From: Labyrinthula sp. Ha
Taxonomy: Eukaryota > Sar > Bigyra > Labyrinthulida > Labyrinthulaceae
Length of the DNA: 44,735 bases
Assembly (NCBI GenBank): GCA_015227615.1
Contig: JAALGZ010000100.1
Span: 1-44,735, forward strand
Reading direction: 5' to 3'
Within the stretch, counting starts at the first letter, position 1, and every line of letters starts with the position of its first letter. A program made the translations under genes and the position numbers. The notes under the pieces are model-generated. The model had not been told where the DNA came from. It did not search any database and worked only from the letters and a program-made list of their open reading frames with translations. Shown here piece by piece: positions 1 to 10,599 of the stretch.

Positions 1-3000
1 TTTTGTATTAAAAGTTTGCTTCTTCAGCCGATCTCGCTGGTGTATGAGCAGAGAGGTTTTGAGCTTATGTCTATACAGGTCTCTTATGAATATAGTCCAT
101 GTTTTTTTTGAATATTCCTCCTTTCACCTGATTAATTTTCGTAAGATGCAAATACCTATAATCTCGTTTTTGTTAAAATCTTAGAACTTAATTCTCTATA
201 ATCCTCGCTTGAAGCTTCATATACATATCTATGGGAATCATGGCTAATCATAAACACACTTAACTCTATTGAGACAAATGCACACAAAGGGCATTTAGGC
301 ATTGATAGAGGTAAAAGTTGCATTCTTGTCTTCATGTAACTATGTTTTGTTTGAGAAACATGTAATAAACACAGATTACTGCTCTTTGCCGTTTCAAAGA
401 GAAATGGTTGCAGTGCATTTATAATTTTGAAAAAATGCGGGCAAACATTCTCGTATGGTTGTCAGACCTAAAAACAAAAAATTATTGGGTGAATGTATAT
501 CTGGGTATAAGGTAAATGAAAGAAATTATAGATAATCGGTTTGCAAATTGCTTAAAGCTAATACCATGACTTACAGAACGAATTTAAGCTTGATTGAAAG
601 CTATTCTATACAAACAGCAAATGTTGTTTCAGAAATCCCATTGCTCGAGTAGAAAATTGAGGCATAGATTATAAAGCAATGTAGCCAACAATATTATAGT
701 ACTTTTCAACTTCAGGCCAGATCTACCTGAGAAGACTCTATACTCAATAGCAGCAACGTACTTAATCATGTTAAAAATGGATGGGATAGCCCTCAATTTA
801 ATTCATAGATCTAGCATTATTTATTCGTTTCGTTTTGTGGTGCCAAAAAGAAAGCCCATAGAAAGTTCTCATAGAAACTCATAAAAAGAAACCAGTTGCA
901 GTTTATATAGCACATCAAAATGACCGACCACATGATATAGAAATAGTCAACGAATGTGAATCCAAGATACATTTCCTCACATAAACCCACGGCAAAGAAA
1001 TCTACATTCAGCAACCTTTAATTATATAAATTGGCAGCGCTATGGGGAACTAAATCAAGTCAACTATCTTTTGAAGCCGCATGAAGCTTGTAAAAGTAAT
1101 TTACTACAAGGCACAGGATTCATAAAGGAGAAGAGATACAGCGACTAAACGACGAATACAAATATTTTTTGCTGCAGGTTTTAAACAGTGTAGAAGTGAA
1201 TTTTGTAACCCCTGTGTATGATTCTACATAGGTCTGCAAATGCTTAAGCTCTTATAAGACAGCGGACTTGAAAAAAAATTCAATAAATATATGATAATTG
1301 CTTTGATTCAGACCATTAATACGAGAATAGGGGTATCACGTCATGCAAATGATGCTTCATTGTTCTGATTGTCAAATAATTAACAATAAGCAACTAAGAA
1401 GCAGACTATGAACAAAATTTTAGTGGTAGGTTATCAATAAATTAAATTTGATCCTTAGCTACAATGATAAAAGAGCAGGTGAGGTGGAATATTAGTACCC
1501 GCCGAAAGTGTATGTGGTTAGTGTATCGGGCTTAAACCTCATATGAACCTTCTTTTAAGACAAAAATTATAATAAAATATATTTTTTACAATGTGTAATA
1601 CAACCAGTTGAACGAGTTCGATTCCAGTTCGTAGCGCTCGCAACATATAGTAAATAGATATTGTTGCTAACTAACTTGTTAAATAACTCTGTAGATTTGA
1701 ATACGTTGGTAATGCCCCTAATAGTGTGGTAACTATATACACCTCCTGCAAGGCTAATTAGCTAAAAAGATAATATATATATATATATTGTTATTAGTTG
1801 AATTTGCTAACAAACCGTGGAGCTCTGTATGTTTATATCTATTCATGGTAGTTAAACTTCGAATATGAAGCTAACAACAAGTATTAGCTAAACAATCAGG
1901 TATACTGAAACTTACTATTAAGGGCAAATCTTATATAGTGAAATAATAGTTTTAGAGTTATTCATTAACTGCTTGAACATAGTAGAACTATAAAGATTCA
2001 TCAACTTAAGAGGCTATTCCCAGATACCAAGTTGACCCTTCAATTGTAAGTATTCTGCAACGAAGGAGCAGCCCTGACTGACTTGAAACATTAATTGTGT
2101 ATAAATCCATGGGTGATGAAGCTGTAGGTAAAACAGTAATAACCCAAATGAAATCTTGCAACACAAAAAACTCATAGCTGGGAAAAAAGCTTTTAAGAAT
2201 GCCTTAGAACTAGTTGCCTTGTCAACTAGAGAACCTGTTTTCAATACCTTGTAATACTAGCGAACAAGCATTGCAAAATGAATGTGTGACAACATGCAGA
2301 ACTGGCTTTAGTTGTAAGTCAAGAAAACAAAATATACATTAACCCTATCTGTGCTCTCTTAGGTGGAGTATCTTCAAAGGAAAAGGCATTCAAAGGGAGA
2401 TGGAGGGTAGGCAGAAGAAGAAGCATTTTTGGCAAGAACTGCTACAGCTTGTTTTCTTCGACCTTTGGTGTTTTCGAAGGGACAGTTAGTTGTTTTTTAT
2501 TTACTACAATATTATCGTCGTTTCTTGCAGGGTTTGAGGTTAAATATTACTGATATTGTCATATGGACAAAGCTCGCCATTAACTCAAGCGTATGTAAAG
2601 GTCTCATGGAATTGAATTTTTATTAAAGAGGCTTAGAAAAATAAGGTTCACGACAAAAACAACATGCAATTAGCTACTCAATTTTTTGTAGCCCATAGAC
2701 ACACCTCAGAAGACAAAATCTTGTTTTTTCATAAGCAAGAAAGAAACAGATGGTTCTTTCTATCCAAAGAATTTAAGTATATTGTGAAAACTGTAGTTAT
2801 CATCTCGTGCTAATACTCACTAACAAACCGAGAACCCATTCCTCCTAATAAATAAACTTACTTCAATGTAAACTATCTTTCATTTATAATTTTAAATAAT
2901 TTATTTCTTTCCCAAAATAACGCATATATATTTTTCTAATATAATAAAAATACCTATAATACTAATTGCCCAACAAAACAGATATATGTACTTTTTACAA

Positions 3001-3117
3001 CATAATATGACATTACCATTGGTCTTATAAACTTCACTCTTTCCATTTTGTTTCACCCCGAAATCATCATTCTTCCTTTTATACAGTTAAAATCTCCTCA
3101 AATTAAACAGATACCTG
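1..3117. other. Left flank with no supportable gene
   Basis: AT-rich sequence with stops in all frames. The only ORFs are short (61-76 codons), have no recognisable motif, and have no partner elsewhere in the window to support them. A (TA)n microsatellite lies near 1770-1790. Around 1500-1630 there is a weak tRNA-like pair of internal promoter boxes, discussed under findings. The stretch just before 3118 should hold the promoter and 5' UTR of the copper ATPase, but I see no distinct promoter element in it. Confidence 0.6.
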
Positions 3118-6100
3118 ATGGAAGAAAGTTTAGTCTTCGAAATACCAAACATCTCTTCAAATGAGTTTAAACTAAGCTCAATTGTATCAACTTATCCAAA
3201 CATCGTTTCTTTTTCTTTCGGTTCCAACTCTTTAATAGTACAAGTTCAACAACCTTTTTCTTCCGAAGCCTTCATAAACGAGTTAGAGATTCTAAATATC
3301 GATGTTAGTATCCAATTACAGACAATTAACCTTACAGTGCTTGGAATGATGTGTCAAAAGAACTGTGGAACAACAGTGCACAATGCTCTTGTTGCTGTTA
3401 ATGGAGTTGTTTCGGCTTTTGTCTCTTTTAAAAATAAACTAGCCGTTGTAAAGTGTCAACAAAATGTAACTGTTAGAGATTTAGTTGAATGTTTGGAAAT
3501 GGTTGGATTTGATGCAGAGGAAAAGTTGAAAGAAATAAAACTTACTGTACTTGGAATGATGTGTCAAAAGAACTGTGGAACAACAGTGCACAATGCTCTT
3601 GTTGCTGTTGATGGAGTTGTTTCGGCTTCTGTCTCTTTTAAAAATAAACTAGCCGTTGTAAAGTGTCAACAAAATGTAACTGTTAGAGATTTAGTTGAAT
3701 GTTTGGAAATGGTTGGATTTGATGCAGAGGAAAAGTTGAAGGAAATAAAACTTACTGTACTTGGAATGATGTGTCAAAAGAACTGTGGAACAACTGTTTT
3801 TAATGCCTTAATTAGCGTCGAAGGAGTTGAGGCGGCTGAAGTGTCTTATTCTAAGAAACTGGCTGTTGTCAAGTGCAAAGAGGAAGTTAAGGTTGAGGAT
3901 TTGATTGAATACTTGGAAAACATAGGATTTGAAGCGTTTGAGCAGTCTGAAGTTTCAGATAAAGCTAATTTACCGGAGGATGAGCAGGAACTTATTATGA
4001 AAAAAGTAGATGTTGTACCTGAAGAAGTGCACATTGAGGTAGAAGATGGTTTTGAGGTAGTTGAACTTGATATTAAGGGAATGACCTGCTCAGCCTGTGT
4101 TGGGAATGTGGAGAAACATGGCTCAAGTTTATCAGGTGTAGAAGATATAAAAGTTGCACTAGTTTCTGAGCAAGCAAGAGTTGTTTTTGATCCAGATCAA
4201 ATATCTGGAGAGGACATTGCAAGAGAGATTACAGGTCTTGGGTATAAGGCAACCGTGAAAAGTTCCTTTGGATCTTCTTTACAGCTTTATGTTTCTAACT
4301 TGAAGAATGAAGAAGATCAGATTCAGTTTGTGCAGGAATTTGATACTTTGGATGGAATTTTGGCAATAGATTTTGGAAAAAATACTCAAAATGTAGACAT
4401 AGCATACGATGAAAAGAAAATTGGAGCACGAGATTTAGTAGACACTATAAGAAAACGTGCTTATTATGTCGATTTACGTGAAACGACCGCTGATCAAGGT
4501 GAAGAAATTGATGATTCTTTTGAGAAGTTGTTTTTTTCAAGTTTATATTTCACTCTTCCTATTGTTTTTATATCTGTAGTTGTTCCGGAGGTACTTTTTC
4601 TCGCTCAAGTATTTAATAGTACATTAATTCCTGGATTGACTCTGGGAACATTTATTTTATTTTTATTGTCTTCCGTTGTTCAATTTAAACATGGAAAACG
4701 TTTTTATATTAATGGGTACAAAGCTTTGTCACATGGGGCAACAAATATGGATGTTCTAGTAGCTTTAGGCACAACAGCAGCTTATGGCTATGCCGTCTTT
4801 TCTATGCTGATATCAATTTGCTTGTCTGTATTATCTGAAGAAGATGAAGATCAAATATCTGAAGCAGAAGAAAACTCTCATTTTTTTGAGACATCGGCAA
4901 TGTTAATATCTTTTATCTTGATGGGAAAGTACTTGGAACATTCAGCGAAATTGAAAACTGCTGGTGCAGTCAATGCTTTAATGAATCTTCAAACCCCTAC
5001 TGCTTTACTTGTGGAAAACTTCTCCTCCCCTCAAAATGGATCAGAACCAAAAAAACAGGTTGTTAAAGAAATAGATCTTCGACTTGTTCAACTCGGAGAC
5101 ATTCTGCAAGTTCTGCCAGGTGCTACAGTTCCTGTGGATGGAGTCGTTGTGAAGGGCTCCTCTAAGGTGAACGAGTCTATGCTGACTGGAGAATCCTTTC
5201 CGGTGAGTAAAAAGGTTGGATCGGAAGTTATTGGAAGCACAGTAAACACTCATGGATCTTTGTACATTGAGGCAACAAAAATTAATTCAGACACAGCACT
5301 TTCGAAAATCATTAAATTAGTTCAAGACGCACAAACATCAAAAGCACCTATTCAGGCAATGGCAGACAGGATCTCTTCTGTATTCGTTCCTGCAGTCGTT
5401 GCAGTTGCTTGTTTGACCTGGTTTGTATGGTTTATGTGTATTTTTGGCCTGCATGTTATTGGAACTGAGCATTTCACATCTTTGGAAGCAAAGTTCGTAT
5501 TTTGTTTCAAATTTGGAATATCTGTATTGGTGATTTCCTGCCCATGTGCCTTAGGACTTGCTACTCCAACAGCTGTTATGGTTGCAACTGGAGTTGGTGC
5601 TAAGAAAGGGATCCTGATTAAAGGTGGCGATGCGCTGGAAAGAGGAGCAAATATTACGACCGTATTGTTTGATAAGACAGGTACTCTAACAACCGGGTCA
5701 CCGTCTGTTTCTGACTACCTGGTAGTTAGAGGAAGTAAGGAGAAGTTTTTTACGATGGTAGGATCAGTTGAAAAACTTTCGGAACATCCTCTTGCTAAGG
5801 CTGTTGTTCACTTCATTGAAGACGAAAGGAAGAAAGTTAATGGACTTAAAGCCGAAATTTTTGACGAAGTAACTGGGTTTAATGCGATTAGTGGGAGAGG
5901 TATAGAAGCAACTGTGAAAAGTGAGAGCTGCTTCATTGGGAATGCAAAGTTCATGGAAGCAAAAAGTGTGGATCTTTCTGGCTCAGAAAATGTAAAATCG
6001 TGGAAGTTGGAGAAAGAACAGCAAGGGGCTACAGTTGTTCTTGTTGCCCTAAAAGGAAATTTAGCAGGTGCAATTGCTATTAGAGATCAAGTTAAATCTA

Positions 6101-7674
6101 CTAGTAGGAACACAGTTTCTCTTTTAAATGAGCGGGGTATAAATACTTGGATGATTACTGGGGATGATATTGTTACTGCGAAAGCTATTGCTAAGGAAGT
6201 TGGTATAAGAGAGGAAAATATTTTGGCAAACGTTCTTCCCGGAGACAAGTCGGCGCAAGTTACAATGCTTCAAGATCAGGGGGAAGTTGTGGCAATGGTT
6301 GGAGATGGTATTAATGACTCTCCCGCCTTGACAGCTGCTGATCTCGGTATTGCCATAGGAAGTGGTACAGATGTTGCTGTAGAAAGTGCGGATGTTGTTT
6401 TGATTAGAAATGATTTGTTGGACGTTGTAGAAGCTATAGAGTTAGCCAAAGCTACTGTTAGACGGATTAGAATGAATTTTGGCTTTTCATTTGGCTATAA
6501 TATTTTATGTATCCCAATTGCTGCTGGATTATTGTATCCATGGTTTGGCATTAGTTTACCTCCACCAGTTGCCGGCTTTATGATGGCCATGTCTTCTGTT
6601 TCTGTAGTTGTAAGTTCCCTCATGTTGCAATACTTTGATCCGAAGATAAAAGAAAGAATACGGTCCAAGAGGAAAAAGGGCAAGAATGTTTACGCAGGCT
6701 TACGTACAGATGATGTTGATGATGAGAGTGACTGGGGTGATCTTGCTCAAGAAAATGTGGCCGTCTTTGAGGGGATTAAACTGAAGTGGTTGCTATTTGC
6801 TCTATTGCTGCTGGTATTTTTTGGTGCCCTAGGAGTAAGAAAACGAGTTTTAGATCAGGTTGAGAATACTGGCATGGGCATGAAAAGGAACTCATATATT
6901 GATGAGATTTCTACTTTGAGTCTTAAACTTGGGAAATCAGTTAGTTTAGGACTCTTGGCGTATCATTCTAACCAGGGTCTCTGCCCGGATGAAGTTGATG
7001 TCTTCAGTACAGAGGAGCTTGCCATTAAAGAAGTTATTTGCTTAGCTACCTATGGTGATGAAGAACTCACTCTTTTGTTCTCCATCAGTTCAAATGAGGA
7101 AATCACAGATAGCACAATGTTTTCTCAAATTAGAAAAGAACTTTTTGAAACTAAGTCAGAGTATGTCACTTTAGATATTATTGTCTCATACGATAGATTC
7201 GGTGTGAAAAAAGACGCTCTCTATTCTTGTCCTGGATCTGTTGACATGCATAGTTCGATGATGAAAGGAAGGATGATATCTGGCCAGGCTTTTGGACACT
7301 TTAAAGTTACTGCAGAGGAGTTACAGTCTTTGGATGTAGAAGATGTGGATAACCTAGAGCTTCCAATCTTGGGATATCAATTTGCAGGTCCACAGCAATT
7401 CTTGGGTATAGATTCGGAGGCTAAATATATCTTCAGAACACAAACAACAGAGATATTAAATGCGGAGGAAGCAATAATGTATGCCTTCTTCAGAGATGGG
7501 GAGAGTAAGGAAGTACTGTATTTTGCTGAAGGTAATTGCGAGGTAGATCCTACTAAGCGACTGCGAGCACTGACAGGTTATATAGATGTAGCTTGCGACC
7601 TACGTCTACCTATTAGAGGAAATTATCTATTCGTACTGAAAAGTGGCGATAAGACTATTGTCTTCAATCATTAA
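3118..7674 (+). CDS. Copper-transporting P1B-type ATPase with four N-terminal metal-binding domains and a C-terminal extension
   Basis: Encodes 1518 residues without introns. It is a P-type ATPase that should pump Cu(+) across a membrane (secretory pathway or plasma membrane) using ATP. Visible order: three CX3C heavy-metal domains (about residues 71-280), a canonical GMTCSAC domain (about 316-380), a degenerate fifth HMA-like stretch (about 387-455), TM1-4 (about 471-606), actuator TGES (690-693), the transmembrane CPC (808-810) that marks Cu(+) transport, phosphorylation motif DKTGT (852-856), SEHPLA (888-893), TGD (1014), hinge GDGIND (1062-1067), and TM7-8 with YN and MAMSS. After the normal end, an extra hydrophobic helix (about 1222-1240) leads to about 280 residues that I do not recognise. 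The start is the first ATG of the open frame. The palindrome arm begins inside this gene, near codon 498. TAA ends it. The family call is secure; the localisation is inferred. Confidence 0.95.
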   Translation: MEESLVFEIPNISSNEFKLSSIVSTYPNIVSFSFGSNSLIVQVQQPFSSEAFINELEILNIDVSIQLQTINLTVLGMMCQKNCGTTVHNALVAVNGVVSAFVSFKNKLAVVKCQQNVTVRDLVECLEMVGFDAEEKLKEIKLTVLGMMCQKNCGTTVHNALVAVDGVVSASVSFKNKLAVVKCQQNVTVRDLVECLEMVGFDAEEKLKEIKLTVLGMMCQKNCGTTVFNALISVEGVEAAEVSYSKKLAVVKCKEEVKVEDLIEYLENIGFEAFEQSEVSDKANLPEDEQELIMKKVDVVPEEVHIEVEDGFEVVELDIKGMTCSACVGNVEKHGSSLSGVEDIKVALVSEQARVVFDPDQISGEDIAREITGLGYKATVKSSFGSSLQLYVSNLKNEEDQIQFVQEFDTLDGILAIDFGKNTQNVDIAYDEKKIGARDLVDTIRKRAYYVDLRETTADQGEEIDDSFEKLFFSSLYFTLPIVFISVVVPEVLFLAQVFNSTLIPGLTLGTFILFLLSSVVQFKHGKRFYINGYKALSHGATNMDVLVALGTTAAYGYAVFSMLISICLSVLSEEDEDQISEAEENSHFFETSAMLISFILMGKYLEHSAKLKTAGAVNALMNLQTPTALLVENFSSPQNGSEPKKQVVKEIDLRLVQLGDILQVLPGATVPVDGVVVKGSSKVNESMLTGESFPVSKKVGSEVIGSTVNTHGSLYIEATKINSDTALSKIIKLVQDAQTSKAPIQAMADRISSVFVPAVVAVACLTWFVWFMCIFGLHVIGTEHFTSLEAKFVFCFKFGISVLVISCPCALGLATPTAVMVATGVGAKKGILIKGGDALERGANITTVLFDKTGTLTTGSPSVSDYLVVRGSKEKFFTMVGSVEKLSEHPLAKAVVHFIEDERKKVNGLKAEIFDEVTGFNAISGRGIEATVKSESCFIGNAKFMEAKSVDLSGSENVKSWKLEKEQQGATVVLVALKGNLAGAIAIRDQVKSTSRNTVSLLNERGINTWMITGDDIVTAKAIAKEVGIREENILANVLPGDKSAQVTMLQDQGEVVAMVGDGINDSPALTAADLGIAIGSGTDVAVESADVVLIRNDLLDVVEAIELAKATVRRIRMNFGFSFGYNILCIPIAAGLLYPWFGISLPPPVAGFMMAMSSVSVVVSSLMLQYFDPKIKERIRSKRKKGKNVYAGLRTDDVDDESDWGDLAQENVAVFEGIKLKWLLFALLLLVFFGALGVRKRVLDQVENTGMGMKRNSYIDEISTLSLKLGKSVSLGLLAYHSNQGLCPDEVDVFSTEELAIKEVICLATYGDEELTLLFSISSNEEITDSTMFSQIRKELFETKSEYVTLDIIVSYDRFGVKKDALYSCPGSVDMHSSMMKGRMISGQAFGHFKVTAEELQSLDVEDVDNLELPILGYQFAGPQQFLGIDSEAKYIFRTQTTEILNAEEAIMYAFFRDGESKEVLYFAEGNCEVDPTKRLRALTGYIDVACDLRLPIRGNYLFVLKSGDKTIVFNH
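3325..3957 (+). repeat. Three tandem 210-bp units encoding CX3C heavy-metal domains
   Basis: Residues 71-140, 141-210 and 211-280 of the ATPase are consecutive 70-residue units, each beginning near LTVLGMMCQKNCGTTV. Units 1 and 2 are almost identical in DNA, with a handful of substitutions, so that duplication is recent or homogenised. Unit 3 is clearly older in sequence but keeps the same motif. Each unit carries the cysteine pair spaced by three residues (CQKNC) instead of the usual two. Confidence 0.9.
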
Positions 7675-8339
7675 ATAAGATAGACTTGGTAGAAGCTTGT
7701 ATATTTGATAAATATGGCTACGTTATTATATGCATATCAGTTTTCTTTTTCCTTTGGTCAATTCGTTTCTAGAAAATAAGGAGTGAGTTGGAATATTTTT
7801 TGACTTTCTTTTCTTTTCATCGAGATTAAACTTTTGTTTATAATCAAATTGTAAGAATAGATGTTTACTTTTAGAAGTTGTTTTGAGATAATGTCTAGAA
7901 GTTAGTTTATTGTAAACATGAAGCTGATGTTATTTTATATTTTTACATCAACTGCTCATATTATTCCATTTTTTGTTTAATGGAGATCTTTTGGAGAAAT
8001 GAAATTTCTGGCTAGATCAAGTAAAAGTATAGAAACGTTTTTTACTTATAATAAACTATTATATTAAAGTGAGATACCAAAGATTTTAGCTTAGAAAAGA
8101 ATATAATGTCAAATGATGCTGTTTTTGTTATAATAAGAGATCAAATACAAAATTAATGCTTTTATAATGAAGCCTTATAATAGTATTAAAGAATAGAAAA
8201 AATATATACGCTTACCACAAATAGCAAAAAATTAACTACTTAGAACATATTCTAAACAATATTCTATAAATTTTTATCTACTGATGAAATGAGTATCTAG
8301 AGTATTAGGTCTTTTTCCATTTTAACTTGCTTTATTACG
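7675..8339. other. Spacer between the convergent ATPase and 324-codon genes
   Basis: AT-rich sequence holding the 3' ends of two convergent genes. It is matched by 34672-35335 in the right arm with scattered differences. No gene or RNA is visible. Confidence 0.5.
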
Positions 8340-9314
8340 TTAATGCTTTTGTAATTGAAATCCAAATGTATGTTTAAAATACCTCTTATATTTATAATCA
8401 CAGTTTTTTACTAGGATGGAAAAACTTTGACTAATAGAAAATTTTCTAAGTCTACTTAAGTTAACAATACTTCCTTTTAAAACATTTTCATTTTGAAAAT
8501 ACAAAATAGTACACACATATTTCCTGGATGTATCAAACAAAACTGAAATCGTGAATGTAAAGGTGAATTTTAATTTAAAACAAGAAACTAATTTAGAACA
8601 CGAGTATAGTAAACCAACTTCATTAATATCATTGTTCAAGATAAATGACTGCAAAAAAGGTGCAGTTGTACCTGAACAAAGATTCAATAGAGAAGCAGTT
8701 AAGATATATTCATTTTGTTCAGTATTTAAATTAAGTGATCTTAAGTTTGAATATATTTTTGATGGATGGATAGATCTGCTTAAACAAAGAACTGAAATGG
8801 TTCTTTGAAATTCTGCTTTTTGAAGTTTAGCCCCATGAAAAAAAAGAAACTGCTTTTCGTAAAATTCAGGATCATCAATTTTGGATAGTGAATCAAATTC
8901 TCTAAGATTTGTTTTTTTTCGAGTAGATTTGAAAATTATTTCTCTATTTGTTCCATCTAGAATAGTATCCTGATCAGAGTAATATAGAGCATTCACAAGG
9001 GAGAAAGAAAACTGTTCAGCACACTGTAACCAAGGAGATAAAATATTTAGTAAAGAAGTCATTGAATACTGACTACAAACATTGAAATGAATTTTCTTAG
9101 GAATACAGGTTTTCAACAATGCTTCGAGTGCATTTTGACCTTGTTTTTGTAATTTTGTTCTAAAGTGTCGAAATCTTACTTTTGAAATATTTTTCCAATT
9201 TTTAACTTCATCATCATAGAAATATTGACAAACACCAGAATATGGATCCAATTTATGAATAATTAAGTTGTTTTCTTCGGTTTCAATAATAAGTGAAGGT
9301 TTTGTCTCATTCAT
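8340..9314 (-). CDS. Unknown 324-residue protein, left-arm copy
   Basis: I do not recognise this protein. It begins MNETKPSLIIETEENN and ends FQLQKH. It has no signal peptide and is lysine- and asparagine-rich, with a hydrophobic stretch near residues 245-265. The right-arm copy (33697-34671) has the same length. Over roughly the first 205 residues the two differ at only two or three positions, but over the last 84 they differ at about 21 positions, with no frameshift and no stop in either. This argues that both are, or recently were, selected as proteins, and that the C-terminal part is diversified. The ATG lies 6 nt after the stop of the 99-codon ORF upstream (9321-9620), in the same frame. 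Being unrecognised but maintained, it is a real coding candidate of unknown role. Confidence 0.65.
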   Translation of the reverse strand: MNETKPSLIIETEENNLIIHKLDPYSGVCQYFYDDEVKNWKNISKVRFRHFRTKLQKQGQNALEALLKTCIPKKIHFNVCSQYSMTSLLNILSPWLQCAEQFSFSLVNALYYSDQDTILDGTNREIIFKSTRKKTNLREFDSLSKIDDPEFYEKQFLFFHGAKLQKAEFQRTISVLCLSRSIHPSKIYSNLRSLNLNTEQNEYILTASLLNLCSGTTAPFLQSFILNNDINEVGLLYSCSKLVSCFKLKFTFTFTISVLFDTSRKYVCTILYFQNENVLKGSIVNLSRLRKFSISQSFSILVKNCDYKYKRYFKHTFGFQLQKH

Positions 9315-9320
9315 TTGTAT

Positions 9321-9620
9321 TTATTTTATGCAAAGAATTCCCCAAAATAATACAAAATAAACTCGCAATAAAACAAAAACGAAGTAAAAACGATCCATTG
9401 GAGGTCTCAAAAAATACACATCATTTATTTCAATAAACTTATGATTTAAGAAAGAAAATAATCTGATAATACTTATTAGTACTAATATTATAAGATTTTC
9501 TCTTTTTGAACAAAGTAGTGTTAGTAATGTTAATATAGATATTGTTGCAGTTACTTTATCTTGAAAGAAATTATCAGAGTTCGCTTCAAAATATCCAATT
9601 GAGAAACATGGGAAATTCAT
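9321..9620 (-). CDS. Unknown 99-residue membrane-like protein, left-arm copy
   Basis: I do not recognise this protein. It starts MNFPCFSIGYFEANSDNF. It has hydrophobic segments near residues 26-38, 43-57 and 79-97 and could be a small integral membrane protein. The right-arm copy (33391-33690) encodes an identical protein. It is followed, after its stop and two sense codons, by the ATG of the 324-codon ORF in the same reading frame, a layout that is odd for separate eukaryotic genes. It may be a short upstream cistron of the same transcript, or the two may be parts of one product. Nothing here decides between these. Confidence 0.45.
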   Translation of the reverse strand: MNFPCFSIGYFEANSDNFFQDKVTATISILTLLTLLCSKRENLIILVLISIIRLFSFLNHKFIEINDVYFLRPPMDRFYFVFVLLRVYFVLFWGILCIK

Positions 9621-10599
9621 AGGTCATTAGTAGAAAAACTTTCACAAAATAAATAAAGTAATTCCATAATTTTTCTATTTTTTTAATGTCGATTCCAAGA
9701 AATAGTATGTACAAAGGTACGTCCACAGCTATTGGGCTTTGAGTTTCTTGATCCTATATATCCTTCCTCAAAGTATTCCTAATAAAAAATTTTACATAAG
9801 AAATCAAAATATCAGCTAAAAGTTATTATATTTTTGCGAAGAACCGGACCTAGAAACAAGTGGTTCCTCTACTACCCTCCCAGTAAATAGTTGGAAGCAG
9901 TATTATCATAAGCTGATGCTTCTAATTAACTCTGTTTTTGTTTGAAAATAGAATTCTTGACTAAATTATGAAAAGTTATATATCCGAATATAGAAAGATT
10001 CAATAGGAAAATATTTCTTCATATGTCAGAAAAATCAAGAATCCATTTTTCACAAATTATAACATTTGTTTTTTAAGAAATATGCAATGCAAAAGAAGTA
10101 TTAAAACTCTTCAAGTGAAGTCAAGTTGACTATTGAACATTTGAAAAAACAAAAGATAAGAATTTAAAAGTTAAGGCTGAAACTATTTCTGTGCGAAAAT
10201 TAGGTCCACTGGGTTTGGAAATATTCGGACAAGAATTCCAATGCGGAAAAACATGAGTACATAGGATTCAACAAGAGATGACACATTTCTTAGCCTATGG
10301 GGACCTATTTGAAATGCCTCAGTTCTCTCTAAATAAATAAATATTTTATGTCAAAATTTGGGGATCCTATCACTGTTAAATTCAAAATACATTCTTCTCT
10401 GAAGCAGCTTAATCCAGATCTACTGTTGCTGAAAGAGCAAAGTTTGGACAATCATTAAATATTAAGATATTCTTTGAGTCCTTGAAATGAATGGTGTGCT
10501 TTGAAATACTACCGGAAAGCTCAGAGATTAACTACTTTTGTAGTCAATAATCTTAAAACGAGCTCAATAAACACATCCTCGAGCAACAGCACAAATTTA
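9621..10599. other. Intergenic stretch, no gene seen
   Basis: AT-rich, with stops in all frames. It is nearly identical to the reverse complement of the right arm at about 32391-33390, including long runs without differences, which makes it a good reference for the background identity of the arms. It should contain the 5' region of the 99/324-codon pair. Confidence 0.5.

Noticed and set aside
3846-6683. Minus-strand ORFs of 62-70 codons inside the copper ATPase
   Set aside because: They lie wholly inside a clearly coding plus-strand gene and have no motif; their right-arm partners exist only because the ATPase is duplicated.
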